A stretch of 64,000 bases of DNA from Marichromatium bheemlicum (GCF_012276755.1 NZ_JAAXKX010000017.1:1-64000), one strand, 5' to 3'. Positions 7,380 through 16,692 are shown, numbered from the stretch's first letter. Program-made: numbers and translations. The notes: generated from the letters alone by a model not told the origin.

Positions 7380-8681
7380 TCAGTCGTCCCAGCTCAGCGC
7401 GCCGCCGGTCTGGTACTCGGTGACCCGGGTCTCGAAGAAGTTCTTCTCCTTCTTCAGGTCGAGCACCTCGGACATCCACGGGAAGGGGTTGGTGACGCCG
7501 GGGTACTGCTCGGGCAGGCCGATCTGGGCGCAGCGGCGGTTGGCGATGAAGCGCAGGTATTCCTCGAACATCGGCGCGTTGAGCCCGAGCACGCCGCGCG
7601 GCATGGTGTCGCGGGCGTACTGCGACTCCAGCTCGACGGCCTCGCGGATCATTGCGACCAGCTCGTCGCGGAACTCCGGGGTCCAGAGGTGCGGGTTCTC
7701 CAGCTTGATCTGGTTGATCACGTCGATGCCGAAGTTCATGTGCATCGACTCGTCGCGGAGGATGTACTGGAACTGCTCGGCGGTGCCGGTCATCTTGTTG
7801 CGCCGTCCCATGCTCAGCACCTGGACGAAGCCGACGTAGAAGAAGATGCCCTCGAAGATGACGTAGAAGGCGATCAGCTCGCGCAACAGCTGCTGGTCGT
7901 TGGTGGTGGTGCCGGTGACGAAGTGCGGGTCGGCGAGGTGGCGGGTGTAGGGCAGCGCCCACTCGGCCTTGCGCGCCACCGCCGGCAGCTCGCGGTACAT
8001 GTTGAAGATCTCGCCCTCGTCGAGCCCCAGACTCTCGACCACGTACTGGTAGGCGTGGGTGTGCAGCGCCTCCTCGAAGGCCTGGCGCAGCAGGTACTGG
8101 CGGCACTCGGGGTTGGTGATGTGGCGATAGACGGCGAGCACCAGGTTGTTGGCCACCAGCGAGTCGGCGGTGGAGAAGAAGCCGAGGTTGCGCTTGATGA
8201 TGGTGCGCTCGTCCTCGGTCAGACCCTTGGGGTCCTTCCACAGGGCGATGTCGGCGTTCATGTTGATCTCCTGCGGCATCCAGTGGTTGGCGCAGGCGTC
8301 GAGGTATTTCTGCCAGGCCCAGTCGTACTTGAAGGGCACCAGCTGGTTGAGATCGGCGTGACAGTTGATGATGCGCTTGTCGTCGACGCGGATGCGTCCG
8401 GCGCCGCGATCGATCGATTCCAGCCCGGTGGCGCCGGCACCGGCAGGCGCGACGGCGGGGCGCTCGTCGATCGGCAGCTCGGGCTGGCGGGCGTGGTGTG
8501 CGGCGAAGGGCTCGGGGCTGACCACCGGCGCGGCGCCGGCGCTCGACATCAGGGTGGCGTTGTCGAGCAGGCCGCTGCCGGGGCGCGCGCGCGTGGGCTG
8601 CCCGACCTCTGGCGTGGGCGGGATCTCCTCTCGGGGAGTGGCATTGCGGGCGGCGGCGAGCGGGTCGTCCCAGTTGAGCAT
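7380..8681 (-). CDS. nrdB: Class Ia ribonucleoside-diphosphate reductase, beta subunit
   Basis: This is the R2 subunit, which carries the diiron-tyrosyl radical cofactor that reduces ribonucleotides together with NrdA. Visible family sequence includes the helical ferritin-like core with [34 protein letters not shown] (Glu and His iron ligands), [10 protein letters not shown] and [12 protein letters not shown], and the conserved C-terminal tail ending ALSWDD that binds NrdA. I start it at the ATG at 8681 (MLNWDDPL), which has AGGAAGG about 8 bp upstream; a longer frame from 8774 runs through the promoter region. The roughly 433 residues include a variable Ala/Pro-rich N-terminal extension of about 90 residues. 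No nrdA lies within the window. Two NrdR boxes lie upstream. Confidence 0.95.
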   Translation of the reverse strand: MLNWDDPLAAARNATPREEIPPTPEVGQPTRARPGSGLLDNATLMSSAGAAPVVSPEPFAAHHARQPELPIDERPAVAPAGAGATGLESIDRGAGRIRVDDKRIINCHADLNQLVPFKYDWAWQKYLDACANHWMPQEINMNADIALWKDPKGLTEDERTIIKRNLGFFSTADSLVANNLVLAVYRHITNPECRQYLLRQAFEEALHTHAYQYVVESLGLDEGEIFNMYRELPAVARKAEWALPYTRHLADPHFVTGTTTNDQQLLRELIAFYVIFEGIFFYVGFVQVLSMGRRNKMTGTAEQFQYILRDESMHMNFGIDVINQIKLENPHLWTPEFRDELVAMIREAVELESQYARDTMPRGVLGLNAPMFEEYLRFIANRRCAQIGLPEQYPGVTNPFPWMSEVLDLKKEKNFFETRVTEYQTGGALSWDD

Positions 8682-8781
8682 GGCGGGCCTTCCTGTTGTC
8701 TGCAGGGGCACGGCGGGGCGTGCCAAGGGTTCTCGGAAGCCGCGCAGAATCCCTGAGACGAATGCCTCTGTCAAATCGTTA

Positions 8782-8830
8782 TCACAATATGTTGAGATAG
8801 ATAATCTCTATTTGACACTATATGTAGTGT
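8782..8830 (-). promoter_or_regulatory. Pair of NrdR boxes upstream of nrdB
   Basis: ACACTATATGTAGTGT at 8815-8830 is a near-perfect palindrome that fits the NrdR consensus (ACAC-W-ATATAT-W-GTGT type). A weaker second box, TCACAATATGTTGAGA, lies at 8782-8797. They are 33 bp apart, about three helical turns, the spacing at which NrdR repressor binds paired boxes. They fill the short gap between nrdB (start 8681) and the stop of the gene upstream at 8830. Repression of nrdB by NrdR when dATP is plentiful is the expected regulation. Confidence 0.85.
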
Positions 8831-9279
8831 TAGTGGGCGGCTTCCGGGAGTGGCCGTTCGCGCTGCCGGACTGCTGGGGCGGGGGGCGCGGAGGTCTCGG
8901 GGAGGGAGGCCGGAGGGGGGCGGCGGGCACCGGGCAGATAGGTCGCGACCAGGGCATAGAGCGCGTCGGCGGCGGCCTCGGCCTGCTCGATCGGCAGTCG
9001 GTCGAGGCCGATCAGGGTCGGCTTGACGCGCAGGTGCGACTCGGCGTCGGCGTGGCGCAGGAAGATCGCGCGTGCGGACTGCTCCAGCTCATCGAGGTGG
9101 GCGCGGATGACTGCGTCGCAGCACTCGGGCAGGGTGACGAAGTCCCACAGCACGTCGGCCCGCTGTTCGCTGTAGCGGATCACCACATAGGGCGTCTGGG
9201 TCTGACGACAGGCGTGGAACCAGTCGCTGTCGGCAAAGGGGGCGCTGGCCTCGACGCGGTCGAAGGGGGCATCGAACAT
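8830..9279 (-). CDS. Hypothetical protein, about 149 residues
   Basis: I do not recognise this family. The protein is soluble, with no signal peptide or membrane segment, a mixed acidic/helical body (LPECCDAVIRAHLDELEQSA, then LRHADAESHLRVKPTL) and a Pro/Ala-rich C-terminal tail. I prefer the ATG at 9279 (MFDAPFDRVEAS) because AGGA lies about 8 bp before it, while the ATG at 9306 has no ribosome site. It shares strand with nrdB but its stop overlaps the NrdR box pair, so nrdB has its own regulated promoter. It is a real gene by codon pattern and start signals; function unknown. The 9307-9494 gap holds nothing I can name. Confidence 0.6.
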   Translation of the reverse strand: MFDAPFDRVEASAPFADSDWFHACRQTQTPYVVIRYSEQRADVLWDFVTLPECCDAVIRAHLDELEQSARAIFLRHADAESHLRVKPTLIGLDRLPIEQAEAAADALYALVATYLPGARRPPPASLPETSAPPAPAVRQRERPLPEAAH

Positions 9280-9494
9280 AGCGAATTCCTGATCGCTTCC
9301 TTTCATAACGGTTTGGGGATCGCCCCGGACAGGAGATGGCGCTCCGGCCTGATCGACAGGCGTATCGGCTAGGGCCGGGGCGGTTGGGACTGGCCGATGT
9401 CAGCCCGTTAACCTAAGACTCCGCTCGTCGCCGATCAATACCAATCTGATGTTACGTGAGCTGAGTCTCGGCAAGTGTGGCGTCAATCTGCCGT

Positions 9495-11216
9495 TCAACC
9501 CGTGCGCGCGAGCTTGAGACCCACCTTGGTCACGCGGTCGCCCTCGACCTCGCGAACGACCAGTGCCATCTGGCCAAGCTCCAGTCGGTCACCGACCACC
9601 GGATGCTCATGACTGCGGCGGATCAGGGCATCGAGGGAGAGTTCACGATCGGCCGGGTCGATGGCCATGCCATAGACCGCCGAGACCGCGCCGAGCTGTG
9701 CCTCGCCATCGAGTACGAAGTCACCGAAGAAGGCCCGTTCGGTGAGTCGCTCGGGCACCGGGGTGGCGACAAACAGATGATCGAGCCCGGGCAAGGCCCT
9801 GGCCTCGGCCATCAGATAGAGATAATCGCCGGCCTTGAGGTCGGCCAGGCCATCGGCCTCGATCAGCTGGCGCTCGCGTACCACCGCCACCGGACGTACC
9901 CCGGCGGGGAGGTGCGGGGCGCGGCGTTCGAGTAGTACCGGGGCGTCGGCGGCAAGGCGGTAGCCGACCAGCTCCAGCTCCTGTTGGCCAGGGATGTCGA
10001 GTTCGACGCGCTGCACCACATGCGTGGTGGGCGGCACCTCCAACCCCAGCGTGCGGGCCGCGCTGGCTACCGTCCACCCCTGGACCAGCAGCGACACCAG
10101 CACCACGAAGAAGACGATGTTGAAGTAGGTGTCGGCGTGTTCGACCCCGGCGAGCAGCGGGAACAGGGCGAGGATGATGGGCACTGCGCCGCGCAGCCCC
10201 ACCCAACCGATAAAGGTCTGTTCCCGCCACGGGAAGCGGAAGGGCAGCAGGCACAACCACACCGCCAGCGGGCGGGCGACGAGGATCAGCACCGCCGCGA
10301 ACAGTAGGGCGTCGCCGGCGACCGGCAACAGGTGCGAGGGCGTGACCAGTAGACCGAGCATCAGGAACATGCCGATCTGCGCGAGCCGGGCGACACCGTC
10401 GTGGAAGCGCTTGATGTTCTGGGTCGATTCCAGTGGGCGGTTGCCGATCACCAGTCCGGCGAGATAGATGGCGAGGAAGCCGCTGCCGCCGAGTACCGCG
10501 GTCAGGCCGAACAGGGTCAGCCCGCCGGCCATCACCGCCAACGGATGTAGCCCGGGTGACATCGCCAGGCGGTTGATCAGCGCGGTGAGGGCGAAGCCGC
10601 CGGCCAGACCGATCAGCGCCCCCAGCCCCATCTGGCGGGCGAACTCGGTGAGCATGACCAGCCCGAAGCCCTGTTCGTCGCCACCGACGATCAGCTCGAT
10701 CAGGGCGATGGTGAGAAAGACCGCCATCGGGTCGTTGCTACCCGACTCGATCTCCAGGGTGGCGCCAACACGCTGCTTGAGTTCGAGCCCGCGCGAGCGC
10801 AGCAACGAGAACACCGCTGCAGCGTCGGTCGAGCCGACGATGGCCCCCAGCAACAGCCCCTCGAGCCAGTTCAGTTCCAGCCACCAGGCGGCGAACAGTC
10901 CGGTGAGGGTCGCGGTGATCGCCACCCCCAGGGTGGCTAGCACCAGGGCTGGGCGCAGTCCTACCCGGAAGTGCTTGATCGGGGTCGCCAGCCCGCCGTC
11001 GAAGAGGATGATGGCCAGCGCCAGGCTGCCGAACAGGTGGGCTGTTTGCACGTCGTCGAAGGCGATCCCGCCCGGTCCCTCCTCGCCGAGGAGCATGCCG
11101 ATGAGCAGGAAGACCAGCAGCAGTGGCGCGCCGATACGGTTGGAGAGGACGCCAGCGAGCACGCTGGCCAGCAGGACGGCCGAGCCGAGAAGGATGATCT
11201 GATTGGTGAGGTCCAT
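9495..11216 (-). CDS. nhaP2: K+/H+ antiporter, CPA1 family (NhaP2/CvrA type)
   Basis: This 573-residue inner-membrane exchanger has about twelve membrane segments in the first 390 residues. They include the conserved LFDGGL (about 70-75), GAIVGSTDAAAVFSLL (ion-binding Asp pair region) and IESGSNDPMAVFLTI. After the membrane domain come a regulatory RCK_C-like segment (about 400-480; PVAVVRERQLIEADGLADLKAGDYL) and a CorC/HlyC-like C-terminal domain (VSAVYGMAIDPADRELSLDALI). That layout is diagnostic for NhaP2/CvrA, which exports K+ for protons and protects against K+ toxicity and osmotic downshift. The ATG at 11216 follows AGAGG closely. It is monocistronic. Confidence 0.9.
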   Translation of the reverse strand: MDLTNQIILLGSAVLLASVLAGVLSNRIGAPLLLVFLLIGMLLGEEGPGGIAFDDVQTAHLFGSLALAIILFDGGLATPIKHFRVGLRPALVLATLGVAITATLTGLFAAWWLELNWLEGLLLGAIVGSTDAAAVFSLLRSRGLELKQRVGATLEIESGSNDPMAVFLTIALIELIVGGDEQGFGLVMLTEFARQMGLGALIGLAGGFALTALINRLAMSPGLHPLAVMAGGLTLFGLTAVLGGSGFLAIYLAGLVIGNRPLESTQNIKRFHDGVARLAQIGMFLMLGLLVTPSHLLPVAGDALLFAAVLILVARPLAVWLCLLPFRFPWREQTFIGWVGLRGAVPIILALFPLLAGVEHADTYFNIVFFVVLVSLLVQGWTVASAARTLGLEVPPTTHVVQRVELDIPGQQELELVGYRLAADAPVLLERRAPHLPAGVRPVAVVRERQLIEADGLADLKAGDYLYLMAEARALPGLDHLFVATPVPERLTERAFFGDFVLDGEAQLGAVSAVYGMAIDPADRELSLDALIRRSHEHPVVGDRLELGQMALVVREVEGDRVTKVGLKLARTG

Positions 11217-11372
11217 AGACCTCTAAGAATATCGAAATCGTCGGGTCGATGTCCGGGTTGCCGCAACCCGGCCGGTGATCGGCTGCCAACCACCGGCCGC
11301 CGGTCCCCTGCCTGTCGCCGTGTCGGGAGTGATCGACGTGACCCGGGCAGAGGTCGGCGGCCGACGGCAGAG

Positions 11373-11603
11373 TCAGCGTCCCTGTGATTTCTGATCGCGA
11401 TCGTAGAGATAGCCGCCGAGCGCGCCGGCGCCGGCGCCGATCAGGGCACCCTTGCCGGCGTCGCCGCCGAACGAGCCGATGGCGGCCCCGGTGGCGGCGC
11501 CGAGTGCGGCACCGCTGCCGGTGCGCGAGGTCGTGGTGGTACCGCAGGCCCCGAGGGCGAGCGCGGCGATGAGTGCGGTCGGGATCAACGCATAGCGGTA
11601 CAT
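11373..11603 (-). CDS. Small glycine-zipper lipoprotein
   Basis: This 76-residue protein has a lipoprotein signal peptide (LIAALALGAC, lipidated Cys20). It is followed by a glycine-zipper segment (GAALGAATGAAIGSF...GALIGAGAGALGGYLYD) and a charged tail (YDRDQKSQGR). It should be anchored in the inner leaflet of the outer membrane and resembles the YMGG/OmpA-associated glycine-zipper family seen in many envelope-stress lipoproteins. The ATG at 11603 has AAGGAAG about 9 bp upstream. Longer frames run through non-coding sequence and I reject them. It is divergent from the DUF3334 gene. Exact role unknown. Confidence 0.8.
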   Translation of the reverse strand: MYRYALIPTALIAALALGACGTTTTSRTGSGAALGAATGAAIGSFGGDAGKGALIGAGAGALGGYLYDRDQKSQGR

Positions 11604-11982
11604 TTGGGGTCTTCCTTTGCAAGTGATTTGGGGAGTGGGAGTGTGACCCTTGCGAGTCACCGTGTCCCTGGTCGCTAGCTTGGTGCCAGGGTGGCGGCGG
11701 CGCAAGTGCTCGCGCCATACGCTCCACCTGATTCCGACAGCCGAGGACCGTGTGGGTTCGCCGCCAGGCTTGGAGCCCTTGCCGCGCTCCACTATAGTTC
11801 CAAGCAATGACGGATCACGCGCCGGGTGGATGGAAGCCGTTCCCCCCACGCGCGACCGCTCGGTGTGCGGCGCCGCGCACCGGCTTTCGAGCCAGCCGGT
11901 CTGCCCCAACCTTGGGGGAGACCACACCTCAGACCTCGGTGCGGATGATCCGGGGTCGCCCACCCAGCTTGAGACGATTCTG
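11604..11982. other. Intergenic region, 379 bp, between divergent genes
   Basis: This divergent gap holds the upstream region of the glycine-zipper lipoprotein and the promoter and long leader of the DUF3334 gene. Apart from the sigma-70-like promoter at 11770-11798 I see nothing distinctive. Open frames crossing it on both strands lack family resemblance. Confidence 0.5.
11770..11798 (+). promoter_or_regulatory. Sigma-70-like promoter for the DUF3334 gene
   Basis: TTGGAG (11770-11775), exactly 17 bp, then TATAGT (11793-11798) points towards the DUF3334 gene. The inferred transcript would begin near 11805 and carry a leader of about 180 nt before the GTG at 11983. This is sequence inspection only. 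Confidence 0.5.
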
Positions 11983-12663
11983 GTGGCAAAACCAAAGACT
12001 ATTTCGACAGACGACGTCCTGGTGATGTTGTGCAGTTCGGTCACGAAGGTGCTCTCCACCGCCACGGGCAACCAGATTGCCTACTCACCCATGGTGCAGA
12101 AGATCACCCGCACCTGTCTGCGTCCGGACATCGGCTGTTTCGTGTTGTTCGACGGTGGATTCTCGGGATTGGTCATCATCAACTTCTCGTCGCAGGCGGC
12201 GATGGAGATCTACCGCTCCTACATGACCAACATGGGGATCTCCGAGTCGGAACTGGCCACCGTGCACACCTCCGACGAGGTGGCCAACATGCTCGGTGAG
12301 CTGATGAACCAGATCGTCGGTGACTTCACCGGTAACGTCGGTCGTGATCTGCAGGTCTCGATCAACCAGAACCAGCCGAAGATGCTCACCATCAACAAGG
12401 AGGTGATGGTCAGTATCGACACCAACCTCGATCGCCCGCAGGCGCGTCGCGTCGCCTTCACCACCGCCCGTCGCAACGTCTTCTACATGGAGTTGGCGAT
12501 GGACAAGACCGAATTCCTCAAGCTCCACGAGTTCGAGCGCGAGGAGGTCGATCCCGACCGCATCCTCGCCGAGCAGAAACAAAGCAGCGGTGCGGCTGCT
12601 CAGGGTGCTCCTCAGCAGTCGGCGCTGGTCGATACCGACCTGCTCGAGGAACTCGGCCTCTAA
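11983..12663 (+). CDS. DUF3334 family protein (CheX/CheC-like)
   Basis: About 226 residues. It begins at a GTG (reads VAKPKTISTDDVLVMLCSSV), a start chosen because family members begin at this KPKTIS segment; the frame is open further upstream but that part has no family character. The body (PDIGCFVLFDGGFSGLVIIN, then TSDEVANMLGELMNQIVGDF and NQNQPKMLTINKEV) matches DUF3334. The xxVxEMLGELMNxIxG pattern is of the kind found in CheX/CheC phosphatase-like folds, where the Glu-Asn pair is catalytic; here E and N are both present. The C-terminus is a low-complexity Gln/Ala tail. A chemotaxis-related role is inference. Divergent from the lipoprotein gene. Confidence 0.75.
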   Translation: MAKPKTISTDDVLVMLCSSVTKVLSTATGNQIAYSPMVQKITRTCLRPDIGCFVLFDGGFSGLVIINFSSQAAMEIYRSYMTNMGISESELATVHTSDEVANMLGELMNQIVGDFTGNVGRDLQVSINQNQPKMLTINKEVMVSIDTNLDRPQARRVAFTTARRNVFYMELAMDKTEFLKLHEFEREEVDPDRILAEQKQSSGAAAQGAPQQSALVDTDLLEELGL

Positions 12664-12811
12664 CCCCCTTCCTTCGCGTTTTGGTGACTCCGGTGCCGGG
12701 CGGGCGTGTCGCGCTCGTCGCACCGGTGGGTCCACCGGCCTCTGCCCGCAGTCCGTTCGGCCTCGATCCGAGCTGGCGCCCGGTGCATCCCTGCACCGCG
12801 TCGGTGATGGC

Positions 12812-13231
12812 TCAGCCGCGCCCGGTGATCTGGGCGTGGGCGAGCATGGCGTCGATCTCGCGTTCGGCCTCCGCCCAGTCCTCGCCTTCGTGCCCTGGTG
12901 CGAAGCCACGGTGTTCGGCCTTGTAGTAGGCCGCCTCGCGGATCATCGCCTGGCGGTGCTCGGGATCGATGGTGAGGAACTGGGTTGGCGGGGTGTAGCT
13001 TGGTGGGGGCGTCGGCACCGCGCTCGGGCGAGCAGGTGGCGGCGGGGTGGTCTTGGGCTTGGTCGTGGTGCGCGCGCGGGTGGCAGGCGTCTTGGTCGTG
13101 CTCGCGGCGCTAGCGCGTTTCTTGCGCGGGGTTGCCGGCTTGGCCGCGGTCTTCTTGGCCGCAGCCTTGTCGGTGCTCGCGGCCCGCTTGGGAGCGGTCT
13201 TCTTGGTCACGATCTTTTTCTCTTCAGCCAT
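12812..13231 (-). CDS. DUF2934 protein with a Lys/Ala/Pro-rich histone-like N-terminal tail
   Basis: This 139-residue protein has two parts. Residues 1-80 are almost entirely Lys, Ala, Thr, Pro and Arg (KKTAAKPATPRKKRASA-type), strongly basic and disordered, like the tails of histone-H1-like proteins. Residues about 90-130 (RQAMIREAAYYKAEHRGFAP, then DWAEAEREIDAML) form the DUF2934 module, a short helical unit of unknown function, with its IxxxAYxxAExRGF and DWxxAE hallmarks. A basic tail suggests nucleic-acid contact; that is inference. The ATG at 13231 starts MAEEKKIV. The 13232-13486 gap holds its upstream region and no gene. Confidence 0.7.
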   Translation of the reverse strand: MAEEKKIVTKKTAPKRAASTDKAAAKKTAAKPATPRKKRASAASTTKTPATRARTTTKPKTTPPPPARPSAVPTPPPSYTPPTQFLTIDPEHRQAMIREAAYYKAEHRGFAPGHEGEDWAEAEREIDAMLAHAQITGRG

Positions 13232-13486
13232 ATCTCACACTCGCTTGTGGATTCCTTCTCGGTTCGACCTTTGGGGCCGCACCCTTTCGGTTTAGCTGAA
13301 CGGGTGGGCACCGGCAAGGCGTTCACCCGTCGCAGTGGAGCGGGTCCGGGGCGAGGTCGGAGCGGTTGCCGCGGCCTGGCCGATGACGACCGACATCGCC
13401 TCGAGACCTCCATAGAATACACATAATCGACCCCTGGCCGGAGGACGTCCAGGGCGCTGGCGATAGGCGTGCGCACCGGCCCTGGA

Positions 13487-15985
13487 TCAGTCGCCGCGCA
13501 GGCCACGTGCTGGTGGCTCGCGACCTGCGCGCAGCGCCGGGGGCAGGGCCGCGAAGAGGGCCGCGCCCCACGCGAGCAAGGGGCCGGAGAGGAGAGCCGA
13601 GGCCGGGATCTGCAGGGCCATGCTCCAGCCGAAGGCGCGGACGTTGATGATGCGGATCAGCAGTTCGCCCATCACCAGCCCAAGCGGGATCGCGAGCAAC
13701 CCGGCCGTCAGTCCGAGGATCGAGCCTTGTGTGAGTAAGGTCAGGGTCAGGGAGCGTCGGCTCATTCCGGTGGCGCGCAACAGCGCATGGGTGCGACGAC
13801 GCTCGAGCTGGAGCGCGAGCAGGGCGCTGAGCACGCCGACGAAGGCGACAGCGAGCGCGAGCAGGCGTAGGACCTCGGTGATGGCGAAGGTGCGATCGAA
13901 GATCTCCAGGGTGAGCGTGCGGATCTCACCGCTGGCAGTCAGCAGCAAGGTGCGGTCGTGGGCCTCGGCGAGCGTCCGTACGCGCTCGCGCACCCGTTGC
14001 GGATCGCCGTCGGGGGTGAGGCTCAAGGCGAGCGAGCCGAACCCGATCTCGTCCCAGTACGCGTGCGCCTCGCGGTAATCGAGCATGAGTAGGCCGCGAT
14101 CCGAGCCGTAGTCGCGAAATATTGCGCCGAGGTTGAAGCGGCGCCAGCCGACGGGCGTGGCCAGTTCGATGTGGTCGCCAGGGGCGAGACGGTGATGATG
14201 GGCATAGGGCTCGGAGACGAGGATGCGTCCAGCCGCCCAGGGGTCGCCGTCGAGTTGCGCGAGCAGCATTGGGCCGGTGGCGTCGGGGGCGGGGCGGTCG
14301 CGCACCAGTAGGGTTGCCTCGCCCGTGCCGGTGGTGACCGCCATGCGGCGCGCGCGGATCACCGAGGCAAGGTCGCCGGTGGCGCCGAGCGCGTCGTCGA
14401 GCCCGGCGGGGAGCACCGCGTCGCGGGTGTCGGTGGTGACATAGAGTTCGCCCTCCAGGGTGTGATCGAGCCAGTCGATCACGCTGTGACGGAAGCTCTC
14501 GATCATCACCCCGATGCCGACACTGGTGGCAACGGCCAGGGTCAGGGCCGCGGCGGCGATGCCGGTGCGGGCGACCGATCCGGCCACCGCGCGCGCGGCC
14601 AGCACCAACGCCAGGGGCGCGGCGAGCCGGGTGCCCACTTCGGCGAGCGCCGTGGCCGTCACCCGCAGCAGTGCCGGGACGCACAACACCGACCCAAGGA
14701 CCACCAGCAACAGCAGCGCGAAACCTTGCGCCAGCGATGTCCCGGGTACGAGGGTGGCGAGCCAGCCGCCGAGAGCGATCACCCCGCCGAGACCGGCGAG
14801 TGGTCCGGCCCAGCCGTGGGCGCGTCGCTCCAGCCCCTGGGCGCGCATCGCCTCCCGAGGGGTGACGGCGGCGGCCTCGAGTGCCGGGGCGAGTGCCGCG
14901 CCCAGGGCGACGAGCAATGCCATCGCGACGCCGAGCAGCAGGGTCTCGGGGTCGAGCGCGAGCCGGGTGACCTCGAGGCGGAAGTACAGGTCATCGATGG
15001 TGCGTGCGACCAGTTGCACCAGTCCCTGACCGGCGAGCAGCCCGAGCCCAATCCCGAGCACGGCGCCGATCAGCGCCAGTCCCAGGGTCTCGACGAGGAT
15101 CAGTGCGGCCACCCGCGCGCGGGTGGCGCCGAGCGCGCGCAGCATGCCGAGCTGGGGGCGGCGGCGCACCACCGCGAAGGTTTGGGTGCTATAGACGATG
15201 AAACCACCGACCAGTAGTGCGATCAGGCTCATCGCCAGCAGGTTGATGCGAAAGGCGCGGGTCATCTCGTGGAGTGCCGCGCCACGGCCGGCGGTGGCCC
15301 GTAGCTGGAGTTCGGGGGGCAGGGTGGCGGCGATCTCGGCGCCGGCCTCGGGCGGTAGTACCAGATCGATCCGATCGACCCGGCCAGGGCGCGCGGCGAG
15401 TGTCTGGGCGGTGGCGAGATCGGCCAGCGCGATACCCTCGAGCCCTTGATCCAGTACCCCGGCCAGGTGCGCCTGGTATAGCTGCCCGCCATGGCGCAGC
15501 CGCAGCCGGTCGCCGGGGGCTACACCGAGACGGCGGGCATCGGTGGCGCCGAGCAGCAGTGCGCCGGGCTCGGTGAGTAGGGTGACGAGCCGCGCCGGGT
15601 CGGGGCGTGGCGTGGTGGCGAGCGCCGCGCCGCGTAGCGCGTCGGCCTGGAGCAGGTCGATGCCGAGCAGGGTGAAACCCTCTCCCTCGAGGCGCAGCGG
15701 CTGCTCGATCACCGCCGTGGCCGGGTAGGGACCGAGACGCTGCAGCAATCGTGCGGCGGTGGCATCGGTGATGCCTTCGCCCGCGCCGCGCGGCTCGATA
15801 CGATGGCTGGCACGGCCGTCGAGCTGCTCGACCGAGAGCGTGATGGCACGGCGCGCGCTGTCGTTGGCCAGACCCACCGCGACCACCACCGCGACCCCGA
15901 GGGCGATGCCCAGGACCGTGAGTCCGGCCTGCCAGGGCTGGCGCGAGAGCTGGCGCAGACCGAGATGGATGAGGATCGGGCTCAC
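13487..15985 (-). CDS. ABC transporter permease, duplicated FtsX/MacB type
   Basis: This 832-residue permease has an N-terminal membrane anchor (LTVLGIALGVAVVVAVGLAN), a large periplasmic domain, and two sets of FtsX-type membrane helices (about residues 245-400 with TFAVVRRRPQLGMLRALGATRARV, and about 695-815 with ALLALQLERRRTHALLRATGMSRRS). Such permeases work with a LolD/MacB-type ATPase in mechanotransmission, often moving lipids, lipoproteins or peptides rather than importing solutes. It is the second gene of a two-gene operon; its ATG overlaps the ATPase stop in an ATGA (15982-15985). The substrate cannot be told from sequence. Confidence 0.85.
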   Translation of the reverse strand: MSPILIHLGLRQLSRQPWQAGLTVLGIALGVAVVVAVGLANDSARRAITLSVEQLDGRASHRIEPRGAGEGITDATAARLLQRLGPYPATAVIEQPLRLEGEGFTLLGIDLLQADALRGAALATTPRPDPARLVTLLTEPGALLLGATDARRLGVAPGDRLRLRHGGQLYQAHLAGVLDQGLEGIALADLATAQTLAARPGRVDRIDLVLPPEAGAEIAATLPPELQLRATAGRGAALHEMTRAFRINLLAMSLIALLVGGFIVYSTQTFAVVRRRPQLGMLRALGATRARVAALILVETLGLALIGAVLGIGLGLLAGQGLVQLVARTIDDLYFRLEVTRLALDPETLLLGVAMALLVALGAALAPALEAAAVTPREAMRAQGLERRAHGWAGPLAGLGGVIALGGWLATLVPGTSLAQGFALLLLVVLGSVLCVPALLRVTATALAEVGTRLAAPLALVLAARAVAGSVARTGIAAAALTLAVATSVGIGVMIESFRHSVIDWLDHTLEGELYVTTDTRDAVLPAGLDDALGATGDLASVIRARRMAVTTGTGEATLLVRDRPAPDATGPMLLAQLDGDPWAAGRILVSEPYAHHHRLAPGDHIELATPVGWRRFNLGAIFRDYGSDRGLLMLDYREAHAYWDEIGFGSLALSLTPDGDPQRVRERVRTLAEAHDRTLLLTASGEIRTLTLEIFDRTFAITEVLRLLALAVAFVGVLSALLALQLERRRTHALLRATGMSRRSLTLTLLTQGSILGLTAGLLAIPLGLVMGELLIRIINVRAFGWSMALQIPASALLSGPLLAWGAALFAALPPALRAGREPPARGLRGD

Positions 15986-16692
15986 CAGGACAGTGCCGTG
16001 TCGTCGGCGCGCAGCCGGCCGCGCTCGAGGGTCAGTACGCGGTCGGCGATTGCCGCCACCGCGCGGCTGTGGGTGACCAGCACCAGGGTGCGGCCGTGCT
16101 CGCGGAACAGTGCTGCGAGCAGCTCCAGCACCCGTGCGCCGGTGTCGGCGTCGAGGTTGCCGGTGGGCTCGTCGGCGAGGATCAGCGCCGGTTCGTGGAT
16201 CAGTGCGCGACCGATCGCCACGCGTTGCTGTTCGCCGCCGGAGAGCTGGTCGGGGAAGGCGTTGGCGCGCCCACCGAGACCGAGTCGCTCGAGCATCGCG
16301 GCGATGCGGGGGCGGGCGTCGCGGGCGCGGACGCCGTCGAGCGCCAGCGGCAGGGCGATGTTCTCGGCCACGGTCAGTTCGTCGATCAGATTAAACGACT
16401 GGTAGATGAAGCCGATGCGGCGGCGGCGCAGCCGGGTCAACGCCGGTTCGCCGAGGGTCGAGAGCCGTGTGCCGGCGACCTCCACCCAGCCGCGATCGGG
16501 ACGGTCGATGCCGGCGAGCAGGTTGAGCAGCGTCGACTTGCCCGAGCCGCTGCGCCCGAGCAAGGCCACGCACTCGCCGGCACGGGCGCTGAGGGCGACG
16601 CCCTCGAGCACCCGCCGCTCACCGTGACCGCCGGCCTCGCGGTAGTGACGGTACAGGTCGTGGGCGCACAGCTGGGGGCTGGTGTCGGACAT
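15982..16692 (-). CDS. ABC transporter ATPase, LolD/MacB type
   Basis: About 236 residues from the ATG at 16692 (MSDTSPQLCAHDLYRHYREA). Motifs run Walker A GRSGSGKSTLLNLL, Q-loop YQSFNLI, signature LSGGEQQRVAIGRALIHEP, Walker B LILADEPTGNLD, and switch His VTHS. The GRSGSGKST and EPTGNLD versions are typical of the LolD/MacB/FtsE group that pairs with FtsX-type permeases, as here. I start it at 16692, since upstream residues of the longer open frame are antisense to the neighbouring promoter region. It is divergently transcribed from the GH57 gene, with 256 bp between the starts. Confidence 0.9.
   Translation of the reverse strand: MSDTSPQLCAHDLYRHYREAGGHGERRVLEGVALSARAGECVALLGRSGSGKSTLLNLLAGIDRPDRGWVEVAGTRLSTLGEPALTRLRRRRIGFIYQSFNLIDELTVAENIALPLALDGVRARDARPRIAAMLERLGLGGRANAFPDQLSGGEQQRVAIGRALIHEPALILADEPTGNLDADTGARVLELLAALFREHGRTLVLVTHSRAVAAIADRVLTLERGRLRADDTALSW

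Noticed and set aside
7350-8756. A 468-codon frame opposite nrdB
   Set aside because: Shadow of nrdB; the complementary reading has no domain and no credible start signal.
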